The notes: generated from the sequence alone by a model not told the origin. Shown: positions 36,818-48,974, counted from the stretch's first letter. The stretch is DNA of 64,000 nucleotides from Atherinomorus stipes (GCA_023101725.1 JALJCO010007076.1:248001-312000), one strand, 5' to 3'. A program made the numbers and translations.

Positions 36818-38436
36818 AATACTTCACTAGCAGGTATTCTTTCTACAGGAGCATCTGACAGCCAAAGTCTAAGAATGCATTCTGCATTGTTAGGAGTATT
36901 GAGATTTGGTTTTTCAGCTTAAAGTCAAATGTCTTGCCTGGATCTTTAAATAATTGATGTCAAAAGCCCTTATTAAGAATAAAACAAAAACCATACAATA
37001 TGTATTGTAGGCTACTGTATGTGCAATGTGCTGTACTATCTACACTGTTTAACAAATGTTGACTAACTGATGCTTGTGTTCACTGCAAATAAAGTGATTT
37101 AGAATATTAAGTAAATTATTAGAAAGATTTAAATTCACTTCTTGGACCTCATACCCAAAATATCTAGCACTTTGTGTACCTAACGATGCTGTCCTGCTCT
37201 TCTCAGAGTGTTATGCCTAAGTACATCATGAAGGAGGTTAACATAACCAGCTTGGGCTTATCTTTTGCCATAGGATGTATGTACAAGTACTGGAACCCAC
37301 AAGACTATTTTTATGTGCATTTGGTCCCTTTATCCTAAGAGCTTGCATGTTTTTGCATTTCGTGTTGGTATATAAGAGGTGTAAACACACAATTACATGT
37401 TTAGATATGCTAATCTGGATACACACAGTGGTATGTGTGATTACTGACTTTCTGTCCGGGTGTGCCACATGTGCATCAGCAGGTATATTCTGTGGGGTGA
37501 CTGGGATCAATAGTGCATTAGGCCCCAATCACAGCTGCTTACCCTGGAGACAGGCAGAGATGGACAGAAGGCTGATAATGCTTTCCTATAGGCATATCTC
37601 CCACACTGGAGGAGATACAGCGAGGACAGAAGGAAGGAAGCTGTCAGAGGAAGGCAGGTGGGGAAAGAAAGAGTGAAGGATTTATTGATCTGGAAAGACA
37701 AGAAAAAGATACAGAAAGATGCAAAGACAGGAAAATAAAGGGAATTCTAATGAAAAGGGCAATCATTATTCATTCAATCAAGGGAAAGGAAAAGCATGGT
37801 AAAAAAAAAAGCAAGGTAAAAAAAAAAAAAAAAGACAGAAGTGGAATCTTAAGGAAGATAAAGGGTGATGAGGAAGGAGAACTGGAGCAAATGAGAAGTT
37901 TCATTTCTGACTGAGCAAAAGGCCAAACACCAACTCTATTGACAAAAGGAGTTTCATTTCTGACAGGCCAACAAAATGATAGATTTTTAACAAAGACATG
38001 AAACATCTGCTGCCTCCGCATCTCATTCTGTATGAGGGTGCTCTTTAAATGCTCACAATCACACACAGAGACATGTAGCAGGACACTTACTTCCTGAGAC
38101 ACCATCAACTTCACAGCACAGCCAGGGACAGAAATGAGAGCATATGTCCAAGCTAGAGGAAGCTGTCAACGGAGCAGGGGCCAGCTGTTTAGCTGGCAAG
38201 TTATCTAGGTTAAGATGTTTAGACCCATTTACTCCTCTAAGCCGTGTTCTAACGGGATCCATGACAGCTCTTTTCTGTTTCCCTTTCTTTTACAGACATT
38301 AGAACATTTCTTGCAGGCATTTTGGCCCAAGCACAATGAGGTAAAGGGTTTGAATATCAATATTTGCTGAAAAAGAAACGTGCAACACCAAATTGCTTCT
38401 TCTCTTTTCTAACTTAAACCTGAAACTTTTATCCTA
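36818..38436. other. No recognisable feature
   Basis: AT-rich and purine-rich stretches (37600-37850) with A runs. No motif supports a gene. Confidence 0.5.
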
Positions 38437-38891
38437 CAGCTGTGTGAAAAAGTTTTTGCCCCCTTCCTAATTTCTTACTTTTTTGCATGTTAGTCACACT
38501 TAAATATTTCAGATCATCCAACAAATTTAAATGTGAGACAAAGATAACACAAGTAAACAGGAAATGCAGTTTTTAAATGAAGATTTTTGTTTTTATGGGG
38601 GGAAAAAAATCCAAACTTAAATGTCCCTGCGTGAAAAAGTGATTGCCCCCTAAACCTAATGACTGGTTGGGCCACCCTTAGCAGCAACAACTGCAATCAC
38701 GCATTAACGATAACTGGCAATGAGTCTTCTACAGTGCTGTGGAGGAATTTTGTTCCACTCATCTTTGCAGAATTGTTGTAATTCAGCCACATTGGAGGGT
38801 TTTCCAGCATGAACCACCTTTTCAAGGTCATGCCACAGCATCTCAATTGGATTCAGGTCAGGACTTTGACTAGGCCACTCCAAAGTCTTTA
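38437..38891 (-). mobile_element. Tc1-family element, 3' half, minus strand
   Basis: The outer end 'cagctgtgtgaaaaagtttt' starts right after a TA and matches the tip of a known teleost Tc1 family. The subterminal region repeats it ('gcgtgaaaaagtgattgccc'). The C-terminal transposase coding part lies at 38704-38889. The 5' half is absent: homology stops near 38891, where T-rich sequence and then a LINE fragment begin. The same family occurs in opposite orientation at 43050-43660. Confidence 0.9.
38704..38889 (-). pseudogene. Tc1 transposase C-terminus (62 codons)
   Basis: The frame is open from the truncation point to its stop. It begins 'KTLEWPSQSPDLNPIEMLW', which holds the last catalytic glutamate of the DDE triad (in NPIEMLW), and ends '..CRRLIASYR'. 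It continues in the family with a further block that is visible after the stop ('VIAVVAAKGGPTS'). The rest of the roughly 340-residue enzyme is missing. This copy is better preserved in this block than the one at 43050-43467, which reads SPDQIPIEMLW there. Confidence 0.9.
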
Positions 38892-38940
38892 TTTTCTTTC
38901 TTTCTTTATTTTATTTTCTTTTTCGCGCTGTATGCTGCTA

Positions 38941-39132
38941 TCATTCAAAACATTACCCTGGCTGCATCTTGCTTGATTTAAAATTTTAGTATAAGTTTTT
39001 AAAGCTTTACATGGACTTGCCCTAGCTTATGTTAGAGACCTTGTTAGAGTGTATAAACCGCCGCAAGCACTGAGGTCTGAGGGCCGGCTCCTGCTTGAGG
39101 TACCTAAGAACAGACTTAAAAACCAGGGATGA
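38941..39132 (+). pseudogene. LINE reverse transcriptase C-terminal fragment
   Basis: One frame of 64 codons with two internal stops reads 'SFKTLPWLHLA', stop, 'FKILV', stop, 'VFKALHGLALAYVRDLVRVY', then 'KPPQALRSEGRLLLEVPKNR' and ends at TGA. This matches, block by block, the region after the polymerase domain of Rex1/L2-like fish LINEs (LHWLP..FK.L.L..KAL.G.AP.Y..DL...Y.P...LRS). Such elements copy themselves through RNA; this fragment is dead. It sits directly against the truncated end of the Tc1 element, so one insertion probably cut the other. Some 3' sequence may continue to about 39260. Confidence 0.85.
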
Positions 39133-39369
39133 CAGGGTTTTCTCTGGGGTGGGCCTGAGACTCTGCCACCCCATGTCAGCGCTGCCCCCACAGTAGTGTT
39201 TTATGGATGATCTCAGATGCTCATCAATGTTTGCAAGGGCTGAGCTGCACTATGGCATATTTTAAAAATGACTTAAAATTATCTTGAAGCCAACAATCAG
39301 CTGCAAAATTTGAGATGATAAATGCAACTTTTAGCCACAAACATAATCCTAAAATTGTTGCTACAGTAC

Positions 39370-39627
39370 CTATGCACACACTAAAAGCTGATAAGACTTA
39401 CAATAGCATACAGTAATTGCACCTGTGTTTGCAGACAAGCATATACCCCTACAACCCAAGCATGTACACCCACTGTTGCATGTTGCAGTTGGTTCAGGAG
39501 CAGTGGGGGTTGGTGTAAGGGTAGACATTGTAGCTGTAGGGGATGACTGGAAGCTTTCTAAGGCCATTTCTGGTGTTGTGTAAAAAGCAGCACCATCTGT
39601 GACTGGCTCTCTAATGAGCAGTTGCAT
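39370..39627 (-). other. Weak candidate exon (Cys-rich, Ser/Thr/Pro-rich)
   Basis: A minus-strand frame of 85 codons has a Thr/Pro-rich segment followed by the cysteine cluster 'CNSGCTCLGCRGICLS'. The minus strand then shows a consensus splice donor, TT|GTAAGT, near 39400, before the frame ends. No family is recognised. No convincing acceptor or second exon was found, and the segment lies inside repeat-rich DNA. It is therefore a candidate only and may well be chance. Confidence 0.15.
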
Positions 39628-39691
39628 AGGCTTGGAAACATGTGTCTTCCCTATATGTTCTCATGTGTGTGTGTTTGTGTCAGTCACATAA

Positions 39692-39751
39692 CCCCCCCCC
39701 CCCCCCACACACACACACACACACACACGCACACACACACACACACACACA
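39692..39751 (+). repeat. C15-(AC)n microsatellite
   Basis: A run of 15 C passes into 22 nearly perfect AC units with one CG interruption. Confidence 0.96.
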
Positions 39752-41020
39752 ACATCAGCCTCTGTGTACATCTAATGTACATATCCCTCCCACTTCTGTC
39801 TCTTGCCCCCTTTTTCTTCTTCTGGCACACATACAACTGTGTGTTCATATTTTCAGATAATACTTACATTCAGCAGAGACTAATCCCTGCTCTTTAAATT
39901 CAACTCCAAAATTTGGCAGTAATGATGTACATTCTGGGGTTCTTGCTTCTTGTTCTCAAAAAAATGGCTGCATCTAGAACGTGAGTGAAAGATTCATGTC
40001 CCCACAACATGAGTAATACATGCATGCACACACAGCAGATGTTACCCCTTGGGATGCAAGCATCATCAGCATGATTCCTAGCTAATAGTTTTATAGGACC
40101 TGAGGTGCAGCTTTCACAATGTACTGTTAGATTATGTGGATGCTAATATGCTTAAAATGAAGCAACCTGGACAAGAAAATCATTGACATTGTGCTTGTGA
40201 TTACACAAATCTCAGGTTATTGTATAGAACACTTTTATTGCTCTTATATTAGATTGTATTGTGGGTTCATATTGGCTCATAAGGGCTATAAACATAAGCG
40301 CCATGCTGACTCTGAAGCACTGAGCGCTTGTGTGTTGCTGATTTTTATTGGAATGTAAATACTGCAGCACTGAGATTGAGATGACGTGCACATCAACATA
40401 TTTCATGCCGTGCTCACAGTTGTAGGTTTGCTAAATTGTGAATTCCATTTTAAATAGTCTAGTTTGGAGGTACTTCTACAGGTGTGGTGATATTAATGAT
40501 AAGTTTTAACTTTGTATTAACTGACAATTCTCAGCCTTTAGACAGAAATAAAATATTGCTGTCAAATGGAGTTACTTCTCTGTGAATAGCTGCAATGAGG
40601 AACAACAGAGTAGATGAATGGCAGTTACAAAAGTAGCCCCATCAGTGAGAACAAGATTGAATGGGACTGAAAAAATGAAAAAAAATAAGCCTGATGCTGT
40701 TTTAGTGGAAAAATAGCCACGATGTGGTCATATCAGAAAGTAGAGGGGCCATTTTTACCATCAATGCACTTTAAGAAGGATAAATTAGATTTGAGAAGAC
40801 ACATGATGTAAAACAGAAAGGCTATAGACTGATTACTCATGTTTAAACGGTGGTGAAAAAAAATATTAATTTCACAGTTTCTGGATCTGATGAGATAATG
40901 ATTTCTGTGTTTCTTGGTTAGATTCCATCATCACCCCCATATAAGTTTCATTCTGCGTCCTGATGATCATGTGCTCATAGCGCAGCGGCACACTGCGCAT
41001 CATCAACAGCCTGTCCAACA

Positions 41021-41115
41021 TGGCCTATCTCACAATGATAAAGAATCCTTCCAAAAAATTCCTGGATCCAGAAGGTGATCCGTATCACCACCAAAATTTA
41101 ATGCGTTCGCCCCAA
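41021..41115 (+). mobile_element. LINE-like 3' tail, copy 2 (truncated)
   Basis: This matches 19289-19375 closely ('gataaagaatccttccaaaa', 'cctggatccagaaggtgatc', 'caccaccaaaatttaatgcg') and then stops abruptly. Confidence 0.75.
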
Positions 41116-41295
41116 ACGCACTTCTATTTGCGTATGTACATTGACTTAATATGCAATTCATTCGCGCATATAATTTGCCTTACCTTTACCCCACCACTTA
41201 GGAGGCTAATTTTCGTTAGCTCTTGTTAGTTTTGAGTCAGCTCGGTTAGCATTTAGCCCAGAGTACGTTTGCTATTTCTTTTTTTTTTTTTTTTT

Positions 41296-41400
41296 ACATG
41301 TCCTCTTCAGCATCATAGCAGCAGAATGGCGATCTGGCTGCTGTGTTGTGCCAGGAAAATTTGCTTTTTCCAAGAAGAGCTTTATGGGTTTAAGGTTCCT
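41296..41400 (+). repeat. Unclassified dispersed repeat, copy 1
   Basis: This shares about 105 bases with 62264-62372, including 'atctggctgctgtgttgtgc'. A T-rich tract precedes both copies. Confidence 0.8.
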
Positions 41401-41644
41401 ATTGATGTACATATATTATGCTTTATTTGTTTTTTGTTTTTCTTTGTAATTGTTTTGTTATTGAATTTACATATCATTTCTGTCGATCATTTTCCCCGAG
41501 GGCGCACTTTGCACATTTCAGTATTTTTCTGGAGTGACGACACATGCAACACGGCAAGATGGCGACGGTTGGACACATCCAACTTTCTTTACTTTCCCCT
41601 ATTCAGACATTACCGGATACTATGTCCTTTTTTTAAAAAAAAAA

Positions 41645-42150
41645 ACGGTCTTTGGTCTCCTCTACACAATGCAGGTTTCCAGTGCCAGAGGAAGCTAAGC
41701 AGTCACAGGGCATCACTGAGCCACCACCATGTTTCACTATAGGCAGGGTGTTCCTTCTCTGCGTATGCTTCATTCTTCCTCCTCCAGACTGCTTATCGAT
41801 AGGCCTGAAAATTTCTAGGTTTGTTTTATTGCTCCACAGAATAAAATCCCAAAACCTCTTTGGCTTATTTATACAATGTTGAGCAAATTGTAGCTGACTT
41901 TCTTGTGCTTTTGGGTCAGTAGTGGCGTCTTCTTGAAATTCTGGACACTGAAACCTCACTGCCTGATGCCACCAGATCTTGCTGCAGGTCTTTTGTGGTA
42001 ATTTGTGTTGGATTAGGAAAAACTACTTGTAATGTTAGTTGTGTTGAGCTATTTGAAAAAAAAAAAAAGTTTTGTTTATTGTACATTTTGACAATAAATC
42101 TCATTTGTAGTGGCGGTTGAATAATTTTGATGGCAACTATACATATACAA
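41645..42150 (-). pseudogene. Second Tc1-like transposase relic
   Basis: On the minus strand the N-terminal part reads 'NPTQITTKDLQQDLVASGSE' then 'VSVSRISRRRH', the paired-like helix-turn-helix that binds the transposon ends. After a frame change comes 'INKPKRFWDFILWSNKTNLE', where the first catalytic aspartate of the usual WSDE/WSDET motif is asparagine. Next is 'NTLPIVKHGGGSVMPCDCLA', matching the VKHGGGSVM.WG block with the tryptophan-glycine lost. The copy ends at an A/T tract near 41645, so the second aspartate and the glutamate are gone. The region near 42110-42145 ('ggttgaataattttgatggc') looks like the element's 5' terminal repeat. It is inactive. Confidence 0.85.
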
Positions 42151-43049
42151 AAAGGAAAAATTTGATACATTTATTAGTCTAGTAAGTAATACAAAATATA
42201 AAGAAAAAAAACTGTCATAATGTTAACTACAATTTCTTTAAATATACACAAAGGACATCTTGTGAGAATCTTTACAGTCATCTGGCATATTTAGCTCAGT
42301 CCCTTGATGTTTGTAATTCATCAGCTGAATAAATTAACGTACAACATGACTCCGTTAGGGTAGTAGATCTGGATAATTACAGCTTTCCCATTGTTTCTGT
42401 AATGAATTCTGTTTATTAGCATCTACAAAGAAGCTCCATGCTGTCACAAGCTGCTATGTAAAACCATTTAATGAACTGGTTGCTATAATTAGTACAAGGT
42501 TGGTTATACTCCTCACAAGAGGCTCCTCCTAGTTGCATCAAATTGATGTAATTAACATTATGATTGTTTTTTTCCCACTGGCTTCATGCTCAGTTTTTGT
42601 TTTGCTGGGTAACAATAAGGGGTAAAGGGAGAAGATCAGAGCCATCCCTGATAAATAAGTCATTCATTTAAAATTTAAGATTATCTAATTTTATCCTACC
42701 ATCTATACTTCTGTTGTGATTTTGTCGAAGCCAGATGACCACAATAGGCTGGTTTAGATCATGTTCATGTAGCTAATTTAATCTGCAGGTTCTGTGATGC
42801 TTTTGACTTTATATATGCCCCCATCAGAAAATATTTTTAGATAGAACAAGTTTCAACTGGTATCTCAAGGCACCCGGCTGTACTAATTCACTAAGCTAAG
42901 GGACAATAATCAGACCATGACCCCTGAAAAAAATGTTATGGATTCTCAAATTATGGAGAATGCTTGTACAGCAGTTTCATTATGTCTAAAAAACCAAAAA
43001 AAGTCAGATGGTTGTTTCATACGGGCTTTTTGTCCATAAATGAACAAGT

Positions 43050-43467
43050 TTTGCTGCTTCAGGACCTGGAAGACTTGCTGTGGTAAATGGAACCATGAAT
43101 TCTGCTGTCTACCAAAAAATCCTGAAGGAGAATGTCCGGCCATCTGTTGGTGACCTGAAGCTGAAGCGCACTTGGGTTCTGCAGCAGGACAATGATCCAG
43201 AACACACCAGCAAGTCCACCTCTGAATGGCTTAAGAACAACAAAATGAAGACTTTGGAGTGGCTTAGTCAAAGTCCTGACCAGATTCCGATTGAGATGCT
43301 GTGGCATGACCTTAAAAAGGCGGTTCATGCTGGAAAACCCTCCAATATGACTGAATTAATTCTGCAAAGATGAGTGGAACAAAATTCCTCCACAGCGCTG
43401 TAGAAGACTCATTGCCAGTTATCACATTGCAGTTGTTGCTGCTAAGGGTAGCCCAACCAGTTATTAG
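43050..43467 (+). pseudogene. Tc1 transposase C-terminal half
   Basis: The reading starts inside the catalytic core with 'FAASGPGRLAVVNGTMNSAV', then 'KRTWVLQQDNDPEHTSKSTS', which carries the second aspartate of the DDE triad. Next comes 'SPDQIPIEMLWHDLKKAVHA', with the glutamate in PIEMLW. A frameshift near 43362 breaks the frame. The next frame continues 'FCKDEWNKIPPQRCRRLIAS' and ends at TAG 43465-43467. The first aspartate and the DNA-binding domain are absent. The frame upstream of 43050 does not match the family. It is the same family as 38437-38891, but on the opposite strand. Confidence 0.92.
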
Positions 43468-43660
43468 GTTTAGGGGGCAATCACTTTTTCACACAGGGCC
43501 ATTTAAGTTTGGATTTTTTTCCTCCTTTAAAAATAAAAATCTTCATTTAAAAACTGCATTTTCTGTTTACTTGTGTTATCTTTGTCTCACATTTAAACTT
43601 GTTTGATTATCTGAAACATTTAAGTGACAAACATGCAAAAAAGTAAGAAATTAGGCTGTA
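43468..43660 (+). mobile_element. 3' terminal region of the Tc1 element
   Basis: This mirrors 38437-38680: 'gggggcaatcactttttcac', 'aaacttgtttgattatctga' and 'acatgcaaaaaagtaagaaa'. The last part then reads 'ttaggctgta', as if about 25 bases of the expected tip had been deleted, leaving ctgTA. Confidence 0.85.
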
Positions 43661-43799
43661 AACTATTGTAATCCACAACATTTTTCAGACTCGGAGAGGG
43701 TACTGTGTTTACTCTTTCTTTCTGTCCAGTTTATAAGGTCCCATATAGTTTTTCCTCCCTCCACTTTAGTTACCTTATCAGCATAAAGCTAACTGTTAT

Positions 43800-43977
43800 G
43801 TTCAACAGAAATACCAGTCCCGGCGGAACGTCACTTGCATTAACGTTGTGTAACAGGAAAACTATCCGAGCGGATGCGCAAAGTACAAAGAGTGAATTTA
43901 ACGAATCCTCGAGGCAGTTAATTTGCCTCAAAGCAATTTTATGAATCGAATTACACGAGTAATCGTTGCAGCCCTAG
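43800..43977. mobile_element. Right end of a hAT-like element
   Basis: The end 'cgagtaatcgttgcagccct' plus A, preceded by 'gaggcagttaatttgcctca', is the terminus of a very common teleost hAT-type repeat that starts TAGGGCTGCAACGATTA. The left end is not seen; the adjacent Tc1 end may have replaced it. Confidence 0.75.
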
Positions 43978-44149
43978 TGGAGAGCGCATTCTTGTGCCTG
44001 ATTCTGGTGAGAAGAGAGAGCCCGCACTCAAAGACGAAGCCACTTTCACTCTCCGGAGTTTCTGGCACATTTTAACTGAGGTCCTATTCCAATACACGTT
44101 TTAACATGAAAAAGTGGGATTTCCGGGTGATCACTCCTTTAAATAATTT

Positions 44150-44230
44150 TGTCTTATTTTGAGTGTGATGAGATATTTTGACTCGAAATTAGAAAAAATA
44201 TACTTGCTAAGATTTGAGTTTTTACAGTGC
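44150..44230. repeat. Fragment of a common fish repeat
   Basis: 'gtcttattttgagtgtgatg', 'agatattttgactcgaaatt' and 'acttgctaagatttgagttt' ending in acagtg follow a recurrent teleost repeat. Confidence 0.6.
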
Positions 44231-47200
44231 ATTGCTTTGCACATTGCTTGCAGAGAAGTCTAATGTTAAGATGCTCACATTTATGCAGAAATGTAAAAAG
44301 TTCCTTTGGGATGACAACCATCCCAATGTTTCCACCCATCATTTTTATAACTGCATCCAACAATACATGACCTTTTGTTGAATTAACATTTTTCAGCCTT
44401 GCTCAGATTTAGCAGCTCATCTATAACACTTGCACAGTTTGATGCAATGCATTTTTCACTCTGGTTTGGCATGGGATCCCCCACTCTACAGTCTGTGAGC
44501 AAAAGGAAGACAAAAAGCCCCCTCAGTGTGGAGAAATGGATCAAAAAAGAGGGAGAGGAGGAGGGGAGTGGTGAGAGGGGGGAAAAGGATTGGCCTGCTA
44601 ATGGTGGAGGTTCAGAGAAAAGCAGGGTTAAAGTGATGTTTGATTAATTAATTCTCAGGGTGGATGCATGTTCGTGAGGCACCCACTGGCTTGGCCACAG
44701 CTTGTCCTCTTGGGCTTCGAGTGCAGTGTATGATCGTGCTTTGCTGCAGTATTTAAAGAAAAAAAAACTCATGCACGCACACATTCACACAGAACAAGGC
44801 ATTACCATGTTTGCCTTTGGAGACAGAATGACAGGAGCAATAGGGGTCAACATTAAAGGACTTCCGCTTGACTTATTCCATCAAGAATCTTTGGGAGGTA
44901 TGGATGGATTGATGAACGTGTGTATTTAGGTGCTTGAGGTATCCTGAGAGCACAGCCGTGGAGGTTGCATCAGTGTTGCCTCTTTCATATGGCATGAGTT
45001 TCCATAGCTCAAGCAAAACAAGGATCTTTTTGCATCAGCTTCACACATCTTGCCTTGACATACTGTAGAGACAGGCGATGCAAACACTGTGCAATGAACA
45101 GTGCAAACATGTTAAAAGATAATGTGTCAATGGACTGCAATAATACACAGCAGGGGAACATACTAGAGCTGAGTAGATGATGGAATCGGTTTCCTTCTAA
45201 ACTGCACACGTGACAAGTTTAATGCAAATGTAAGCAAATGGATGGAGAGTACCCAGTTTCTAAACACAGAAAAAAAAAGAAAAGGGTTGGCAACACAGGT
45301 TTTCTTCTCTATATTTTTTAGGTTTTCAGTGCACATACTTTAAGTGATGTTGATTGTGCAATCAACATTTAATATAACCACTCATCATAATTGATAGTGT
45401 TAGGTAAAATGTAAGAACTTGCAAGGACTGAAGTTAACTGAATATCTCACACCTGACAACAGTGGCAGCAGGACTAAAGAAAAAAAAAGGGGGATATATC
45501 AAACTTTCTTAAGAGTGTATAAAGAACATGACAGAGCTTTAAAACAGTGACAGCCGTGTAAGCATCCAAACATACCTGTAAATTTTTAATCCTGCAATTT
45601 AATACCCAAGACAGCATCATTCCTGCATCAGGTAAAAATAAACCTCACTTCACCTGTATGATAATTTTGACCTCTACTGTTTCACACTGGGAAATTATGC
45701 AGATAAGACAGTCGAAGCTTTAGCATGCTTTTAAAATTTGACATGTATTAAGTGTATTGAATTGAAGCCTACGTCACCCATACTGGAGGTTAGAAAAGGA
45801 TTATTTCCAAAAGAACAAAAGTAGTAATGTTTGAGGCTTCTGAATTTCACACAGAAATGGACCCACTGACACCTTGCTGAACCCATTGACACCTGGTGTA
45901 ACATGAGAAGGGTCTCTTGCCTTTCACACCTGATGTAATGGGAACATTCAGCTAAATTTTCACGATGAACGATGAGCTTTTTATCTCAATATTGACCAAT
46001 ATAGGAGCAAAGGGAATTATTTAAAATACAAGCTGAAAGTTTAATCTCAACATTTTTTACCACATGCTTATAGTTTCTCTAGAGGCTAAGACATAAAAAG
46101 GCTTTAGTGTTCAGTTTGATAGCTTCCATATAACCCTCAAAAAATTAACCTTATAGGTCTGAGTGGGTAACAGTTGAAGTTACTGTGTACAACTATAGCA
46201 AAGATCTATAACATTTTAATCCACGTTTTAATTAGTACACAAGTGCCTTGCAAAATTAATTCTCTTTTTAATCTCTTTAAGTATTTGCGTCATATCTATA
46301 TGTGCAGAGTCTTTCTGCACAGAAAAGCAGCCAAACAAGGTAGATTAGAGTCACTGGAGGGATTTTGGATACTTTGCAGGGTAATTGATGGTGCACATGT
46401 AAGAAAAAAAAAATAGAGGCTCACACTTAATTTATTTAAAAAAAAGACACAGGCACTAAGAGCCATTTTTGCAAGATCTCTATCATGTTTGCCAACACAC
46501 AGCCAGTCCCTTAACTGCTCACATCTTTTCCTTTGAATGCCTCAATCTCCTGAAAGCTTTCTTTTTTAAAAATAATGGCTCACACCTGTTGTCAATTGAC
46601 CTAATTAGCTGTGAGCTATTCAACCAGGTGAACTGCATTACAAAAACATTTCTAATTGTTAGAAACAAGTTAAAAACTAAAATTTTACTTAAAGTTGAAT
46701 TTTTCTCTCTTTCCCGAATGGGTGAGCAGTTGAGAGACTCTGACTTTAAGACAATGGTTTCAACAGAGGGAAAGAGTTTAAGGTTTCAGTTTACCATGTC
46801 AGGTTTGAAATATAAAGAACCTGTTGTTGAACACCTTCCCTTTGTGTCAAATAACAACTCCTGCTTGTTCGAGAACACAGTGAACATTTAATATGCTCTG
46901 TGTTTAGCTAAGTTCAAACGTCATAAGTGGGAAAGAGCCGCTATCAGGCAACGTTACTGTATTATTTCTGCAGTTTCATGCATGTTGAATATATCTCTTT
47001 AGGCTGCCTAAAGTACAAAACAAATTAAGGAGATTTGCTTGTTTGAATATTTGTTTTTTATGTAGTGCATATAAACTGAAAAGCACAATTGTCCAGAAAC
47101 TGTGCAATAATGTCTTGACAGTGTAGATGTTACTTGGGGGAAATTAACAGAGGTTGTGAAACGGCATCTGAAACACACATTGCTGGTGGATCTGTGTGTG

Positions 47201-48948
47201 TGTTCACAGCTCTCCTGGGACCGACTTCATTCAGTGCCGATCACAAACAAATTAGCTTCGCTTTAACGCATCACCACTTTCCACCCTCACTGACTACACG
47301 GGTTTCTTCCCCCATGCACAACAGAGACATCCCACATGGAAACCATTCTTAACACATCCCTGAAAAAATTCTGCAAATTTGTGAAATTGTAACATAAATT
47401 CAACCTATGCATCAAAATGCATCACTTTTCAGAACACTTTTTAAATTCAAAAGAATCTTATTCATCATTAATTGGTATATAATGTCACCTAAACATTCAG
47501 GCAGTGTAATCTAATTCCATTGTCCTACTTACAGTATGCAAATGCATGTATGCTAAATGCTGCCTAACCTTTAGCAACACTTTCCCTGTTATTGTTACCT
47601 CTGTTGATCCATTTTGGTCAGAATCATGGATGCTCTTCATGTTTAAACCAAACCAGATTTTGTGCAGAAGCATAACCAAATTGCAAAAGAAAACAAACAG
47701 TAGCATCACACAGAACTCACAAGGGAACAGCTGCATTCAATGTGAAAGTATGTGGAAAAATAAAGATGTCACTTACATGGGAATCTCACCAAACCTGCCC
47801 TTCATGTCATTTAACTACCACCTTTCCTACTTCCTGATGAGAAGATCGTAGAGGTATTAATAATGCAGCTGGGTGTCTCAACTTCAAATATTTCTACAAA
47901 CACGATGTCAAGGACCTCTTGTGTGTATCACAGAGATCATACCAGCTTTGACAAACTGCAAAGGGAATAAGCATAAGTTGAAAGCAAATGACAGATACAC
48001 ACTGAACTATGCAACGTTTATACCGTATGTCTCTCAACCAGAATCATAAAAGGACCCTAAAGATACACATGAAAAGAAGAAAACTTTTTTTAAAATCTAT
48101 GAAGAAGTGTTTTAAATTCTGAATATAACAGTTAGCAACATTGATGAATTGCAACATCCTTTAGCATGGCCTGTCTAGATGTATGAGGGTAATACAAGTG
48201 TTTAAACAGTTAAGAGCGGGGATTACACCAGCATACAGTTGCCTTTGCTAACAGCAGAGAAGGAGCTAATTGTAGGGAATTGTTGTGCTAAACTGTATAA
48301 TTGTGTGTCTGCCCACAGGGCTTACACTGTATGCACATTTTGTTCTGCTGCATCTGTCCTTCTTTCTATTCCTCTGCATGTCCATCCACATGTGTTATGT
48401 GTGTCTGATGATTAAAGGATAAAGACATTTATCAGATGTGTCATTTATTTACACGTGTGGAAACAAATGAAAACACAAGGTACTAACAGACTATCACATG
48501 CACTGCAGATACAGTTATAACCATGCACATGTACAGGCAATACAATACACTTACAATCAATAAAAACATTCTTAATCATCCACTGACACTCTGAGGCATC
48601 CTTTTTTTTTTTTCCTGCTATGAGAACCATGCAACAGTTTCTTGAGTGCTGTCTGCTTACATGTATGGGTGTGATATTGGATCCATTGATTGGGGCTGAC
48701 TGGGTAGTATTTGTGCAGGGCTGGTCACCCGCAATCTTCTTTCTTGTCGGCCACAGCAGATTTATAGTGATCCCCAGACACAGATCAATGGGTGGAGAGC
48801 AGAGAAGCAAAAAGCAGGAGGGAACACTTATGTCCTTGTCATCTAAAATATATAAGGAACCTGGAAGTATGAGCACATGTAGGCACCTGGAGAATTTGAA
48901 GAGGGACATATAGCCTTGTATCCATTGTGGTTTATAGTTTATTATAAG
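44231..48948. other. No recognisable gene
   Basis: AT-rich DNA. The open frames of 140 codons (46469-46891, plus) and 154 codons (48445-48909, minus) have no domain motif. A short imperfect direct repeat 'accca(c/t)tgacacct' occurs near 45860-45895. Confidence 0.5.
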
Positions 48949-48974
48949 TTTTTTTTTTTTTTTTTTTTTTTTTT
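48949..48974 (+). repeat. Poly-T tract (T26)
   Basis: An uninterrupted run of 26 T. Confidence 0.95.

Noticed and set aside
41269..41742. Open frame of 157 codons on the plus strand
   Set aside because: It begins in a poly-T tract, crosses a dispersed repeat and runs into the antisense of the Tc1 relic. No domain is seen.
46469..46891. Plus-strand open frame of 140 codons
   Set aside because: AT-rich, with no recognised motif and no splice context that convinces.
48445..48909. Minus-strand open frame of 154 codons
   Set aside because: No family motif, no signal or domain layout, and no exon context. It is indistinguishable from chance.
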